Position numbers and translations under genes: made by a program. Below the pieces are notes generated by a model that was given only the letters and a program-made list of their open reading frames with translations, was not told the origin of the DNA and did not search any database. 64,000 bases of DNA from JAAYDI01 sp052034005 (GTDB taxonomy: Bacteria; Planctomycetota; Planctomycetia; Pirellulales; Pirellulaceae), in assembly GCA_052034005.1 (NCBI GenBank), contig JBPOJB010000011.1, positions 116,257 to 180,256 on the forward strand, in the 5' to 3' direction. Below, one piece after another: positions 26,516 through 34,573 of the stretch; the stretch's first letter is position 1; each line of letters opens with the position of its first letter.

Positions 26516-28662
26516 CGTTTGGCATGGCGGCATTCCTGTGGGCGGCGCTGGCGGGCCTGATACCCGTCGTGTTGCACATGATCCATCGGCAGCGCGCGCC
26601 GGTCGTGCCGTTCAGCACCCTGCGATTCCTGCGGATCAGCGTCCAGCGGACGCGCCGCCGCAAGCGGCTCCACGACCTGCTGCTCCTGGCGCTGCGTGTC
26701 GCGGCGCTGGTGCTGATCGCCCTGGCGCTGGCCCAGCCGGCTGTGCGCTGGCTGCACCGCTGGTTGACCGGCCTGTCGTCCATGGCCCTGGTCGTGATCG
26801 TGGACAACTCGGGCAGCCTGGCGACGCGGGACGAGAACGGGCCGCGGTGGGAGCGCGTCATGTCGGCGACCCAGCAGATCCTCGACGAGTTGCAGGAAGG
26901 CGATCAGGTGGCGCTGTTGGTGACCAATGGGCGCGTGCCGCTCGCCGACCGCGGCCTGATGCAGAACCACGAGCTGGTGCGGCAGGCGATCCGCGCGTGC
27001 CGGCCCAGTTTCGAGCGTGCCGACCTGGTCGCGGCGCTGGCCACGGCCCGCCGCCTGCTGCAGGCGGCGCCGGCACCCGCCCGGGAAATCTACATCGTGA
27101 CCGATATGCAGGCCTGCTGCTGGGCAGACCTCCCGCGGCGGGATGCGGCCGGCGCCGAGGACGGCCAACGGGACCCCGAGCTGGACATTCCGATCGTGAT
27201 CGTGGACGTGCGTGGGCCGCGCCTGCCCAACACGGCGCTCACCGACATCGCGGCCGAAGCCACGGCGCCCGTGGCCGGCGTCCCGCTCCGCGTCGCCGTG
27301 GGAGTCCAGGGGGACGCGGAAGTGGCCGACGAACGGCATGTGAGCGTCCACGTGGACGGCCAGAAACGGGACACCAGTCCCACGCTCCGGCTCGAACCGG
27401 CCCAGTCCGTACAGCAGGTGTTCCACGTCGCGCTGAGCGGCCAGAAGCTGCATCGCGGATATGTTCAGCTCGAGGGCGCCGACGCCTGCCCGGCCGACGA
27501 TCGACTGTACTTCGCAGCCCAAACCGACCCCGGCGTCGCCGTGGCGATCGTGCGTGCTGCGGAGCACGAGATCCGGAGCCTCGACCAGACGTATTACCTC
27601 GAGCGGGCGCTGCTGCCCGGGGACGACTCGGCCGGGGCGATCGCCCTGTCGTTTCTGGACCCCGCCGCGTGTAACACGGAGCCGCTGGAGCAGTTCGCCG
27701 TGATCTACTGCGTCAATCTGCCCGTGCCCGATCCGGCGGCGGCCCAGCGGCTGGTCGACTACGTCGAGGCGGGCGGTCACCTGGTCTGGATCAGCGGCGA
27801 CAACGTCGACCCAGTCGCCTACAGCGCGCTGAACGATCGACTCCAAGGCCGCCTGCTGCCCACACGCTTGACCGGCCTGCACCAGGTGAGTCCCGAGCGG
27901 CCCCACGGTTGGCGCATCGCCTGGATCGACCCGCATCACCCGGCCGTCGCTCCGTTCGCCGAGCCGGCGTCGATCCACCAGGGCGTCCAGGTGTTCCGCT
28001 TCATCGAAATGGCGTCGGTCCACACGGCCCACGCCCAGGTCCTGGCGCGATTGGATGACGGCCAGCCGCTGTTGGTCGTTCGCCGCGTGGGAGCAGGCAG
28101 CACGTACTTCCTGGCCACATCGCTCCATGTCGACTGGACCAATTTTCCACTCACGCCGCTGTTCCTTCCGTTTGCCTGCCACCTGACGTTCGAGCTGGCC
28201 GGCGCGGGCGCCGGGATAACCTCCCTGTCGGCCGGCGCGCCGTGGCACCTGCCCGTGCCGAGCGACGAGGAGGTGACGGTCGAGGTCGTGTGCCCCAACG
28301 GGGAGGTGGTGCGCGCAACCCGCCCGGATGCAGCCGCACCGTCGATCCGGTTCGACGATACGCGCGACGTGGGCGTATACGAAGTGCGCGTGCACCGCGG
28401 CACGCGCGTGCAGGAGACGGCCTTTGCCGTGAATCCCGATCCGGACGAAGCGGCGCCGAGCTATCTGACGGGCCCGCAACTGGAACAGGACCTGGCCCCC
28501 GCGCGCGTGTTCATCTGCAGCGATGCGACACAGGTCACGCGGACGATCCGCGACCTGCGGAAAGGCTGGGAGCTTGGAGGAGCGGTCCTGCTGCTGGTGC
28601 TCGTGGCGCTGGTGGTCGAGACCTTCCACGCCAATCGCCGCGAGTACCGCGCCGCCGCCTGA
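26512..28662 (+). CDS. BatA-like membrane protein with VWA-type domain
   Basis: The 716-residue product starts with the aerotolerance-type BatA N-terminal region: a helix (AAFLWAALAGLIPVVLHMI), the HRQRAPVVPFSTLRFL motif, and a second helix (DLLLLALRVAALVLIALALAQPAV). A VWA-like domain follows with VVIVDNSGSLATRD. This keeps the Asp-x-Ser-x-Ser pattern. A beta domain, a region with HLVWISGDNVD, and a C-terminal helix (GGAVLLLVLVALVVETF) follow. Its start overlaps the DUF58 stop by four bases. It ends the rightward unit of secreted protein, VWA, DUF58 and BatA-like, and is convergent with moxR. Confidence 0.85.
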   Translation: MTFGMAAFLWAALAGLIPVVLHMIHRQRAPVVPFSTLRFLRISVQRTRRRKRLHDLLLLALRVAALVLIALALAQPAVRWLHRWLTGLSSMALVVIVDNSGSLATRDENGPRWERVMSATQQILDELQEGDQVALLVTNGRVPLADRGLMQNHELVRQAIRACRPSFERADLVAALATARRLLQAAPAPAREIYIVTDMQACCWADLPRRDAAGAEDGQRDPELDIPIVIVDVRGPRLPNTALTDIAAEATAPVAGVPLRVAVGVQGDAEVADERHVSVHVDGQKRDTSPTLRLEPAQSVQQVFHVALSGQKLHRGYVQLEGADACPADDRLYFAAQTDPGVAVAIVRAAEHEIRSLDQTYYLERALLPGDDSAGAIALSFLDPAACNTEPLEQFAVIYCVNLPVPDPAAAQRLVDYVEAGGHLVWISGDNVDPVAYSALNDRLQGRLLPTRLTGLHQVSPERPHGWRIAWIDPHHPAVAPFAEPASIHQGVQVFRFIEMASVHTAHAQVLARLDDGQPLLVVRRVGAGSTYFLATSLHVDWTNFPLTPLFLPFACHLTFELAGAGAGITSLSAGAPWHLPVPSDEEVTVEVVCPNGEVVRATRPDAAAPSIRFDDTRDVGVYEVRVHRGTRVQETAFAVNPDPDEAAPSYLTGPQLEQDLAPARVFICSDATQVTRTIRDLRKGWELGGAVLLLVLVALVVETFHANRREYRAAA

Positions 28663-28718
28663 AGCATGCAGGTCTCGCGGTGTGCGCGCCGTTTGGGCCC
28701 ACGCCGCGTCAGAACCCA

Positions 28719-28741
28719 TCGGGCCGGCATGGCACGCCCGA
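28719..28741. terminator. Weak hairpin between convergent BatA-like and MoxR genes
   Basis: Six-base arms TCGGGC and GCCCGA flank an 11-base loop just before the moxR stop. No T-tract is present. Position is the main argument. Confidence 0.25.
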
Positions 28742-28743
28742 CG

Positions 28744-29991
28744 CTATTCGTCTCGCGGTGGGTCGGGAGGCCAGTAGGCCGCGTGATCCGGTCTGTCGCG
28801 CGGGCTGTCTCGCCCGAGCACCGGGAACTCGCTGGGCGGAGCAGGCGGCGGCACGACCGCGGGCGGCGCGGGCGGCTGCGCCGCCGCCTGCGGCCGGGTG
28901 TCCGGCGCCGGTCGAGGCGTCGCCGGCTCTTCCGCGCTCTTCCGGCCGCGCGCGACGCTCGGCTCGCCATAACTGGGCTCGGGCACCGTCTCCAGCAACT
29001 GGCGGACAATCGCGTTGGCATCCACGCCCTCGGCGTCCGCATGGAAGTTCGTGAAGATCCGGTGCCTGAGCACGGGCAGGGCCACCGCGCGGATGTCGGC
29101 CGCCTGGACGGCGTAGTGCCCGCGCAGCAGGGCCCGCGTCTTGCCACCCAGAACCAGGTTCTGGGCGGCGCGCGGGCCGGCGCCCCAGGCGAGCCACTTC
29201 TTGATGAACGGCGGCGACATCTCGTCGTCCGGACGCGTGGCCCGCGCTAAATCGACTGCGTAGTTGACGACGTGGTCGGTGGCCGGGATCTGACGCACCA
29301 GCTGCTGGATCCAGAGTATGTCGCGCGCCCGCAGCACCTGCTGCACCTCCGGATGCTCCAGCCGGGTCGTGGCGTGGACGATCTGCCGCTCCTCGTCACG
29401 CGTCGGATAGCCGATGTAGATCGAGAGCATGAAGCGATCCAGTTGCGCCTCGGGGAGCGGGTAGGTCCCTTCCTGCTCGATCGGGTTCTGCGTGGCCATG
29501 ACGAAGAACGGCGATTCCATTTTGTACGTGTTGCTGCCCGCCGTCACTTCGTACTCCTGCATCGCCTGCAGCAGTGCCGACTGGGTCTTGGGCGGCGTCC
29601 GGTTGATCTCGTCCGCCAGCACGATATTGGCGAACACGGGCCCCGGTACGAAACGGAACGAACGCCGCCCGGTCGCCTGGTCCTCCTCGATGATCTCGGT
29701 GCCCGTGATGTCGCTGGGCATCAGGTCGGGTGTGAATTGGATCCGGCTGAACTTCAGGTGCAGGGCCTGCGCGAGGGTCGAAACGGTCAGCGTCTTGGCC
29801 AATCCGGGCACGCCGATGGTCAGACAGTGCCCGCGCGCAAAAAGCGCGATGAGCATCTGTTCAATCATCTCGTCTTGGCCCACAATGGCACGGTGGACTT
29901 CAGTGACCAGCGCGTCCCGTGCGCGCGCCACGCGGCGGACCGCCTCCTCGGGAGACACCGGCGACAACGGGCTCTGGGCCGGAGACGGCAT
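28744..29991 (-). CDS. MoxR-family AAA+ ATPase
   Basis: This 415-residue AAA+ ATPase has Walker A GVPGLAKT (about residues 60-67), Walker B VLADEINRTPPKTQSALL, sensor 1 region VMATQNPIEQEGTYPLPEAQLDRFML, and the lid domain ending near residue 330. A proline/alanine-rich, probably disordered tail of about 80 residues follows and is longer than usual for MoxR. MoxR ATPases act as chaperone-like remodelling factors with VWA and DUF58 partners, here encoded just to the left on the opposite strand. The start at 29991 has GGGAGGAG upstream. Frames extending to 30096 would run into the divergent gene region and lack a ribosome site. Confidence 0.92.
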   Translation of the reverse strand: MPSPAQSPLSPVSPEEAVRRVARARDALVTEVHRAIVGQDEMIEQMLIALFARGHCLTIGVPGLAKTLTVSTLAQALHLKFSRIQFTPDLMPSDITGTEIIEEDQATGRRSFRFVPGPVFANIVLADEINRTPPKTQSALLQAMQEYEVTAGSNTYKMESPFFVMATQNPIEQEGTYPLPEAQLDRFMLSIYIGYPTRDEERQIVHATTRLEHPEVQQVLRARDILWIQQLVRQIPATDHVVNYAVDLARATRPDDEMSPPFIKKWLAWGAGPRAAQNLVLGGKTRALLRGHYAVQAADIRAVALPVLRHRIFTNFHADAEGVDANAIVRQLLETVPEPSYGEPSVARGRKSAEEPATPRPAPDTRPQAAAQPPAPPAVVPPPAPPSEFPVLGRDSPRDRPDHAAYWPPDPPRDE

Positions 29992-30080
29992 GCGAGACTC
30001 CTCCCAACGTCGATGAACGAACGAGATGCAGACGGCCGCCGCGGCCCGCGACTTCGGACGTTCGGCTGCGGAGCATTCTA

Positions 30081-32294
30081 ATGCGCATCCTGCCACGGCT
30101 TAAGCGAGGTTTGCCATGCGGGCCGCGTTTTTTCGCGCGCGCTTGCCCCGCCCTCCTGGCCTTCCTGGCCTGCGGCGGCGCGACAGCTGTGTCCGCACAA
30201 CGCCTCGCGTGGCAAGACGAAGCCAAGCCGTTTCGTCGCCACGTGAGCGCACCCGCCCTCGAGAGCGGGGCGCCGAACGTGGTGACCGCCGATTTCTACG
30301 CCCATGGCCAACTGACCGGCGAGGACCCGCCGGTGACGGCCTATGCGCGGGCCCAACCGGTGCCGGTCCGGGTGCTGCAGGTCGGTCCGGGCGATTACTG
30401 CCGGGTCGCCCTCCAGCCGCGGCAGGGCGAAACGGACTACCAGGTCTATTACGGCGGCACGAAATCGAGGCGGGCGGCGCCCGAGTGGTCGTTCACCGGG
30501 GGGTTGCTGCTCGAAACACGTCGGTGGAAGGACTGCCGCCTGGATCAGCTTCAGCCGGTGCGGCAGGCCTACGAGGCGTCCTCCAGGATCGGCAGTGATT
30601 ACGTGTCACAGGTTTTCCACCGCCACAATCCGTTCGACGTCGCGCCCGCGCCGTTCTTGAGCCATTACACGGGTGCGCTCCGGATCAGCGTGCCCGGGCT
30701 CTACCAGTTCTTCACGTCCAGCCAGGACTGCAGCTTCCTGTTGATCGACGAGCAGGCGGTTGTTTCGGCGCCGGGTCGCCATCATCCGACCGGCCAGGCG
30801 CGATTCAAAGGCGAGATCCAGCTCGACGTCGGCGATCACCGCTTCGACTACTGGCATGCCGCCGCAGGCTCCGATACGTGTGCCGTGGCCGCGTGGCAGG
30901 TGCCGGGCGCGGCGCATCCAGAGGTGATTCCCGCCAAGGCGTTCGGCGGCGATCGGGTCGCGCAGGTCGCCGCGCTCCAGCCGGAGCATGTGAACGACGG
31001 TCCCATACCCGACTTCCGCTTCGCGATCCGCGGCGAGGCCCCGATCGAGGATGGAGATCCGTGGGTCATTCGCGTGGAGTACCAAGCGGCGGTTCCGGCG
31101 TCCGACCGCGGCGGCGCCTGCCGCTGGGACTTCGGAGACGGACAGACCGACACGCAGTGGCAGGGGACGCACGTGTATCTGCTGCCCGGCCCATACACGG
31201 TGAGACTGCAGGTCCGGCGGCGCGGGAAAACCGTGGAGGTTGCCAATCGGGTGGCCGTCACACGGTTCCTGCCGGGCGCCGGGGAGCAGAACGCGGACCA
31301 GGTGGACGATTACCTGCCCATTCTGGACCGCTATGACCTGGCCGCGCTGGATGCGCCGAGCCTGTTGCAGTTGGTGCGGTTGCGGTTGCAGCGCGAAGAA
31401 TGGGAGAAGGCGATCGATTTGGGGATGCGCGCCCTAACTGCTTCCGGCGCGGCAAGCGCGGACGTGAGCTGGCAAGTCGCCGCGACGCTCGACCCGGTCG
31501 CGCGTTTTCGACTCGGCGATTCCGAGGCCGCATTGCGGCTCTGGCAGGCGGCCGGGCAGGCGATCACGGACGGGCGACAGCGCGCTCTGTGCGCGCTGGC
31601 CGCCGCCGATATCGCGCTCAACGAGCTGTTGGAGACGGCGGAGGCCGGTAAGCTGCTCGAGACGGCCGACGCCCAATGCCGGGACGGCGGCGACGTGCAC
31701 GCGGCCGACCTGCACCGTCTGTGGGGCGATTGGCACGCGCGTCGCGGCGACGCCGCGGCGGCCTTGGCGGCCTACCAGCTGGCCGCGCGCACAGGCAGCT
31801 CGGGCCTGAACGTCGCGCAACAGAACGCGCGGCGCGGTGCGTACAGCCGGTCCGCGGAAGCGTTCCTGCGGGACGGCGATCTGCCGCGCGCCGCAGAGCA
31901 GCTGAACCAGTGGCAACGGGATTTTCCCCAGGACAAGCCGGAAGGATACCTGTCCACACTGCTGGCCCGCTACTGGCTGGCTCGCAAGCGGCCGGCCGTC
32001 GCCCTGGCCGTGGTCGGCGATCTGCTGACAGTCGTGCCCCAGTCCCCCTACGCCGACCGGCTTGTGCTGCTGCGCGCGGAAGCGGAAGAGGCACTCGGGC
32101 ACACGGACCGAGCGATTGCCGCGTGCGAGACCCTGCTGGCCGACTATCCGGGCAGCCCGCTGCGGGACGCTGCCCAAGAGAAGATCGCGGCGCTCCAGGC
32201 GGCCGCCGCACAACGGCCGGGCAGGGGCGGAAAGACCGATGATGCGCCCCGGAGGCGCAAGACTCAACCGGCCGACAAGGATGGGGGCGGCTGA
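30081..32294 (+). CDS. Secreted protein with PA14-like, PKD-like and TPR-like regions
   Basis: The 737-residue product has a signal peptide (FARACPALLAFLACGGATAVSA). At about residues 190-280 there is a PA14-like beta barrel with YTGALRISVPGLYQFFTSSQD and HRFDYWHA. At about 335-395 there is a PKD-like domain with CRWDFGDGQTDTQW and HVYLLPGPYTVRLQV. From about residue 420 the protein is helical and repeat-rich, with TPR-like units such as DRAIAACETLLADYPGSPLRDAAQ, ending in a basic tail. The combination suggests surface carbohydrate or protein binding joined to a scaffold. The start at 30081 is the ATG directly before the signal sequence. It is divergent from moxR. Confidence 0.8.
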   Translation: MRILPRLKRGLPCGPRFFARACPALLAFLACGGATAVSAQRLAWQDEAKPFRRHVSAPALESGAPNVVTADFYAHGQLTGEDPPVTAYARAQPVPVRVLQVGPGDYCRVALQPRQGETDYQVYYGGTKSRRAAPEWSFTGGLLLETRRWKDCRLDQLQPVRQAYEASSRIGSDYVSQVFHRHNPFDVAPAPFLSHYTGALRISVPGLYQFFTSSQDCSFLLIDEQAVVSAPGRHHPTGQARFKGEIQLDVGDHRFDYWHAAAGSDTCAVAAWQVPGAAHPEVIPAKAFGGDRVAQVAALQPEHVNDGPIPDFRFAIRGEAPIEDGDPWVIRVEYQAAVPASDRGGACRWDFGDGQTDTQWQGTHVYLLPGPYTVRLQVRRRGKTVEVANRVAVTRFLPGAGEQNADQVDDYLPILDRYDLAALDAPSLLQLVRLRLQREEWEKAIDLGMRALTASGAASADVSWQVAATLDPVARFRLGDSEAALRLWQAAGQAITDGRQRALCALAAADIALNELLETAEAGKLLETADAQCRDGGDVHAADLHRLWGDWHARRGDAAAALAAYQLAARTGSSGLNVAQQNARRGAYSRSAEAFLRDGDLPRAAEQLNQWQRDFPQDKPEGYLSTLLARYWLARKRPAVALAVVGDLLTVVPQSPYADRLVLLRAEAEEALGHTDRAIAACETLLADYPGSPLRDAAQEKIAALQAAAAQRPGRGGKTDDAPRRRKTQPADKDGGG

Positions 32295-32355
32295 TCGGAC
32301 CGATGACGAGATCCCGTGAGACCTTACCGCAACCTGTGTGGAGCACCGTTTGACC

Positions 32356-33165
32356 ATGCGTCGCCCATCCTCACTCGAACCGGCCGGCACGTCGCGTGTG
32401 GCGGGCCGAGTCCGGCCGTTCCTTTCGCTGCTGGTCGTCGTCGCGACGCTGTGTGCCGGATTGCACGCCGCGGCGGCGGCGGCCGAACTGGCCGTGGTGC
32501 TGGAGAACGCGCGCGGTGTGACCCAGGTCGGCGCACTCGAACGATGGGACGCCGACGGCAACCCGCGCGTGCCGGTGGATTCCAAGGCGCGCATCGACGC
32601 GCCTGCGCTGACGTTCTCCGCGCGACGGACGAACGCCGACCGCTGGGCCTTTACCGATCTGCCGCCGGGCACCTATGACCTCGTCATCCTGACCGAGGAT
32701 CGCGTGCGCATCGAAGGGTTCCACTACCCGGCCGTGCTGGAGTTCGACGAACCGTTCCCGCATCGAGCCGGCCTGGACGACGCGGTGCGGCAGGCCATTG
32801 AGTCGGATATTGCCCAGTCACGCCATTACGAGAACAAGGTCACACCGCTCTACATGTCGGGCGACGCGAAGGCCGTGCGCGTCCTCGTGCAATTGCTGCG
32901 CGACGAACCGACCAGCTACGACGCCGAGTACGGCGAACCGGTGGCGACGCTGCGGCACGAGGTGTGGCAATACACATACAACTACGGCGCTTGGACCAAG
33001 GAGAGGCGTACACGCGTCCTCGACCGCATCCTGTCGGCCAAACGCGTGCTCCGCCAATGGACCTGGCTGTGGCAGCCCGAACTGGGCGGCGTGCGCGTCG
33101 GAGAGCGAGACGTCGTGATCCGGTACCGGCTGCCCGCAAAAAAGGGGTCAGGACTCATTAACTAA
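32356..33165 (+). CDS. Secreted protein of unknown function whose 3' end is made of a tandem repeat
   Basis: The 269-residue product has a signal peptide (PFLSLLVVVATLCAGLHAAAA) and then a small carboxypeptidase-regulatory-like beta domain with WAFTDLPPGTYDLVILTEDRVRIEG. The remainder is charged and unassigned. The last eight codons (KKGSGLIN) and the stop lie inside a 25-bp-period tandem repeat at 33138-33186, so the natural C-terminus has probably been replaced. GGAG lies 11 bases before the ATG at 32356. It follows the PA14/PKD protein on the same strand after 61 bases and may be cotranscribed. No function recognised. Confidence 0.7.
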   Translation: MRRPSSLEPAGTSRVAGRVRPFLSLLVVVATLCAGLHAAAAAAELAVVLENARGVTQVGALERWDADGNPRVPVDSKARIDAPALTFSARRTNADRWAFTDLPPGTYDLVILTEDRVRIEGFHYPAVLEFDEPFPHRAGLDDAVRQAIESDIAQSRHYENKVTPLYMSGDAKAVRVLVQLLRDEPTSYDAEYGEPVATLRHEVWQYTYNYGAWTKERRTRVLDRILSAKRVLRQWTWLWQPELGGVRVGERDVVIRYRLPAKKGSGLIN

Positions 33166-33186
33166 AAAGGGGTCAGGACTCATTAA
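33138..33186. repeat. Two tandem copies of a 23-bp element
   Basis: Two copies of a 23-base unit starting AAAAAGGGGTCAGG and ending ACTCATTAA lie in tandem with a period of 25 bases, at about 33139-33161 and 33164-33186. Two bases separate them. The first copy encodes the last codons and the stop of the upstream gene. In my recollection this sequence turns up at the ends of small mobile or REP-like elements in many high-GC genomes. No transposase is present here. Confidence 0.75.
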
Positions 33187-33357
33187 GTATGGCCCGTTTT
33201 TCTCCGCGGGCTTGGACTTGTTGGGGATCGGCTTTCGAGTAGACTGTGGGCGCGCGCGGCGATTGGGCTCTGGCGACTCTCGCATCAGCAAGCGGTCGGG
33301 CGGTGCGGCGACGGACGCGAAGCATTGCGAAGGAGTGGTTTCGCGTCGACCATCGGC

Positions 33358-33430
<73 letters not shown>

Positions 33431-33519
33431 CTTGCCCTCTCGAGCGGCGCACGGCTCGCTTCGGGAGCGTGGGATCGAACCCAGGCTCTGCGGCGGTCGT
33501 TCGTCGGGAAGCAGGCGCC

Positions 33520-34509
33520 ATGAGTAGTCGTGTTTTCGGTCCCGTTCCATCCCGGCGTCTCGGGCGATCGCTGGGAGTCGACCTCACGCCGCGGAAGGCC
33601 TGCACGTACGACTGTCTTTACTGTCAGCTGGGGCGGACGACGCACAGGACGATCGAGCGAAAGGAATGGTTCCCGCTCGAGCAGATCGTCGCCCAGGTAC
33701 GTGAGCGGCTGCCCAGCCGGCCGGATTACGTAACACTCAGCGGGTCCGGTGAGCCGACCTTGTACGGACCAATTGACGAGCTGATCGCCAGGATCAAGTC
33801 GCTGACCGGCCTGCCGGTCGCCGTGCTCACCAACGGGTCGCTGCTGTGGCAGCCGGATCTCCGCCAACAGTTGCGATCGGCCGATTTGGTCGTCCCTTCC
33901 CTGGACGCGGGCTGCGACGCCATGTTTCAGGCTGTCAACCGTCCGCACGAGGCGATCGCTTTCGACCGGATGGTCGATGGCCTGGTGGCGTTCCGGCAGG
34001 AGTTCTCCGGGGCCTTCTGGTTGGAGGTGATGGTGGTTGGCGGCTACACGGCCACGGACTGGCAGATCGACGCCTTGGCGGCGTGTGTGGACCGCATCGG
34101 GCCGGATCGAGTCCAGCTCAACACGGTCACCCGACCGGGGGCTGACGAGCGCGCGGCGGCCGTTTCGGCGGATCAGTTGAGCCAGTATGGTTCTCGGTTC
34201 CGGCCGTCGGCCGAGGTGATCGCCGACTTTCGGGGAGTGCATCGGGAACCGCAGTTCCAGGCGTCGCGCGCTGAGGTGCTCACGCTGCTCCAGCGGCGGC
34301 CCTGTTCCATCTCCGACGTCGCGTCGGGGTTGGGTCTGCACGAGCACGAGGTGGTCAAGCATTTGGAATGCCTGCTCGCCAGCGGAGCGATTGAACTCGT
34401 CGCGGTTGGCGGCCAGCCCTATTATCGCGGCCGCGCGACGGCGGCGACCGACGCGGGGCGATGCGGCCTGGCGGCCCGACCAGATCGTCCGTCATCGCCG
34501 GGCAGTTGA
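33520..34509 (+). CDS. Radical SAM protein with C-terminal winged-helix domain
   Basis: This 329-residue protein has a radical SAM core. VFGPVPSRRLGRSLGVDLTP is followed by the cluster-binding CTYDCLYC (CX3CX2C), then LSGSGEPTLY and VAVLTNGSLL. This sequence type belongs to the COG0731 group related to wyosine-synthesis enzymes, which in bacteria has no settled role. About residues 245-300 form a winged-helix-like segment (RRPCSISDVASGLGLHEHEVVKHLE), which is a recurring extra domain in this group. The start at 33520 is chosen because the family begins SSRVFGPVPSRRLG. The upstream in-frame ATG at 33469 adds nothing typical. It is convergent with pgm. Confidence 0.85.
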   Translation: MSSRVFGPVPSRRLGRSLGVDLTPRKACTYDCLYCQLGRTTHRTIERKEWFPLEQIVAQVRERLPSRPDYVTLSGSGEPTLYGPIDELIARIKSLTGLPVAVLTNGSLLWQPDLRQQLRSADLVVPSLDAGCDAMFQAVNRPHEAIAFDRMVDGLVAFRQEFSGAFWLEVMVVGGYTATDWQIDALAACVDRIGPDRVQLNTVTRPGADERAAAVSADQLSQYGSRFRPSAEVIADFRGVHREPQFQASRAEVLTLLQRRPCSISDVASGLGLHEHEVVKHLECLLASGAIELVAVGGQPYYRGRATAATDAGRCGLAARPDRPSSPGS

Positions 34510-34573
34510 CGCGCAGCGGGACACGGCGTGGCCGGCCGGCGGGACGCCGATCCTGCTACGCGCGTCGGGAAGC

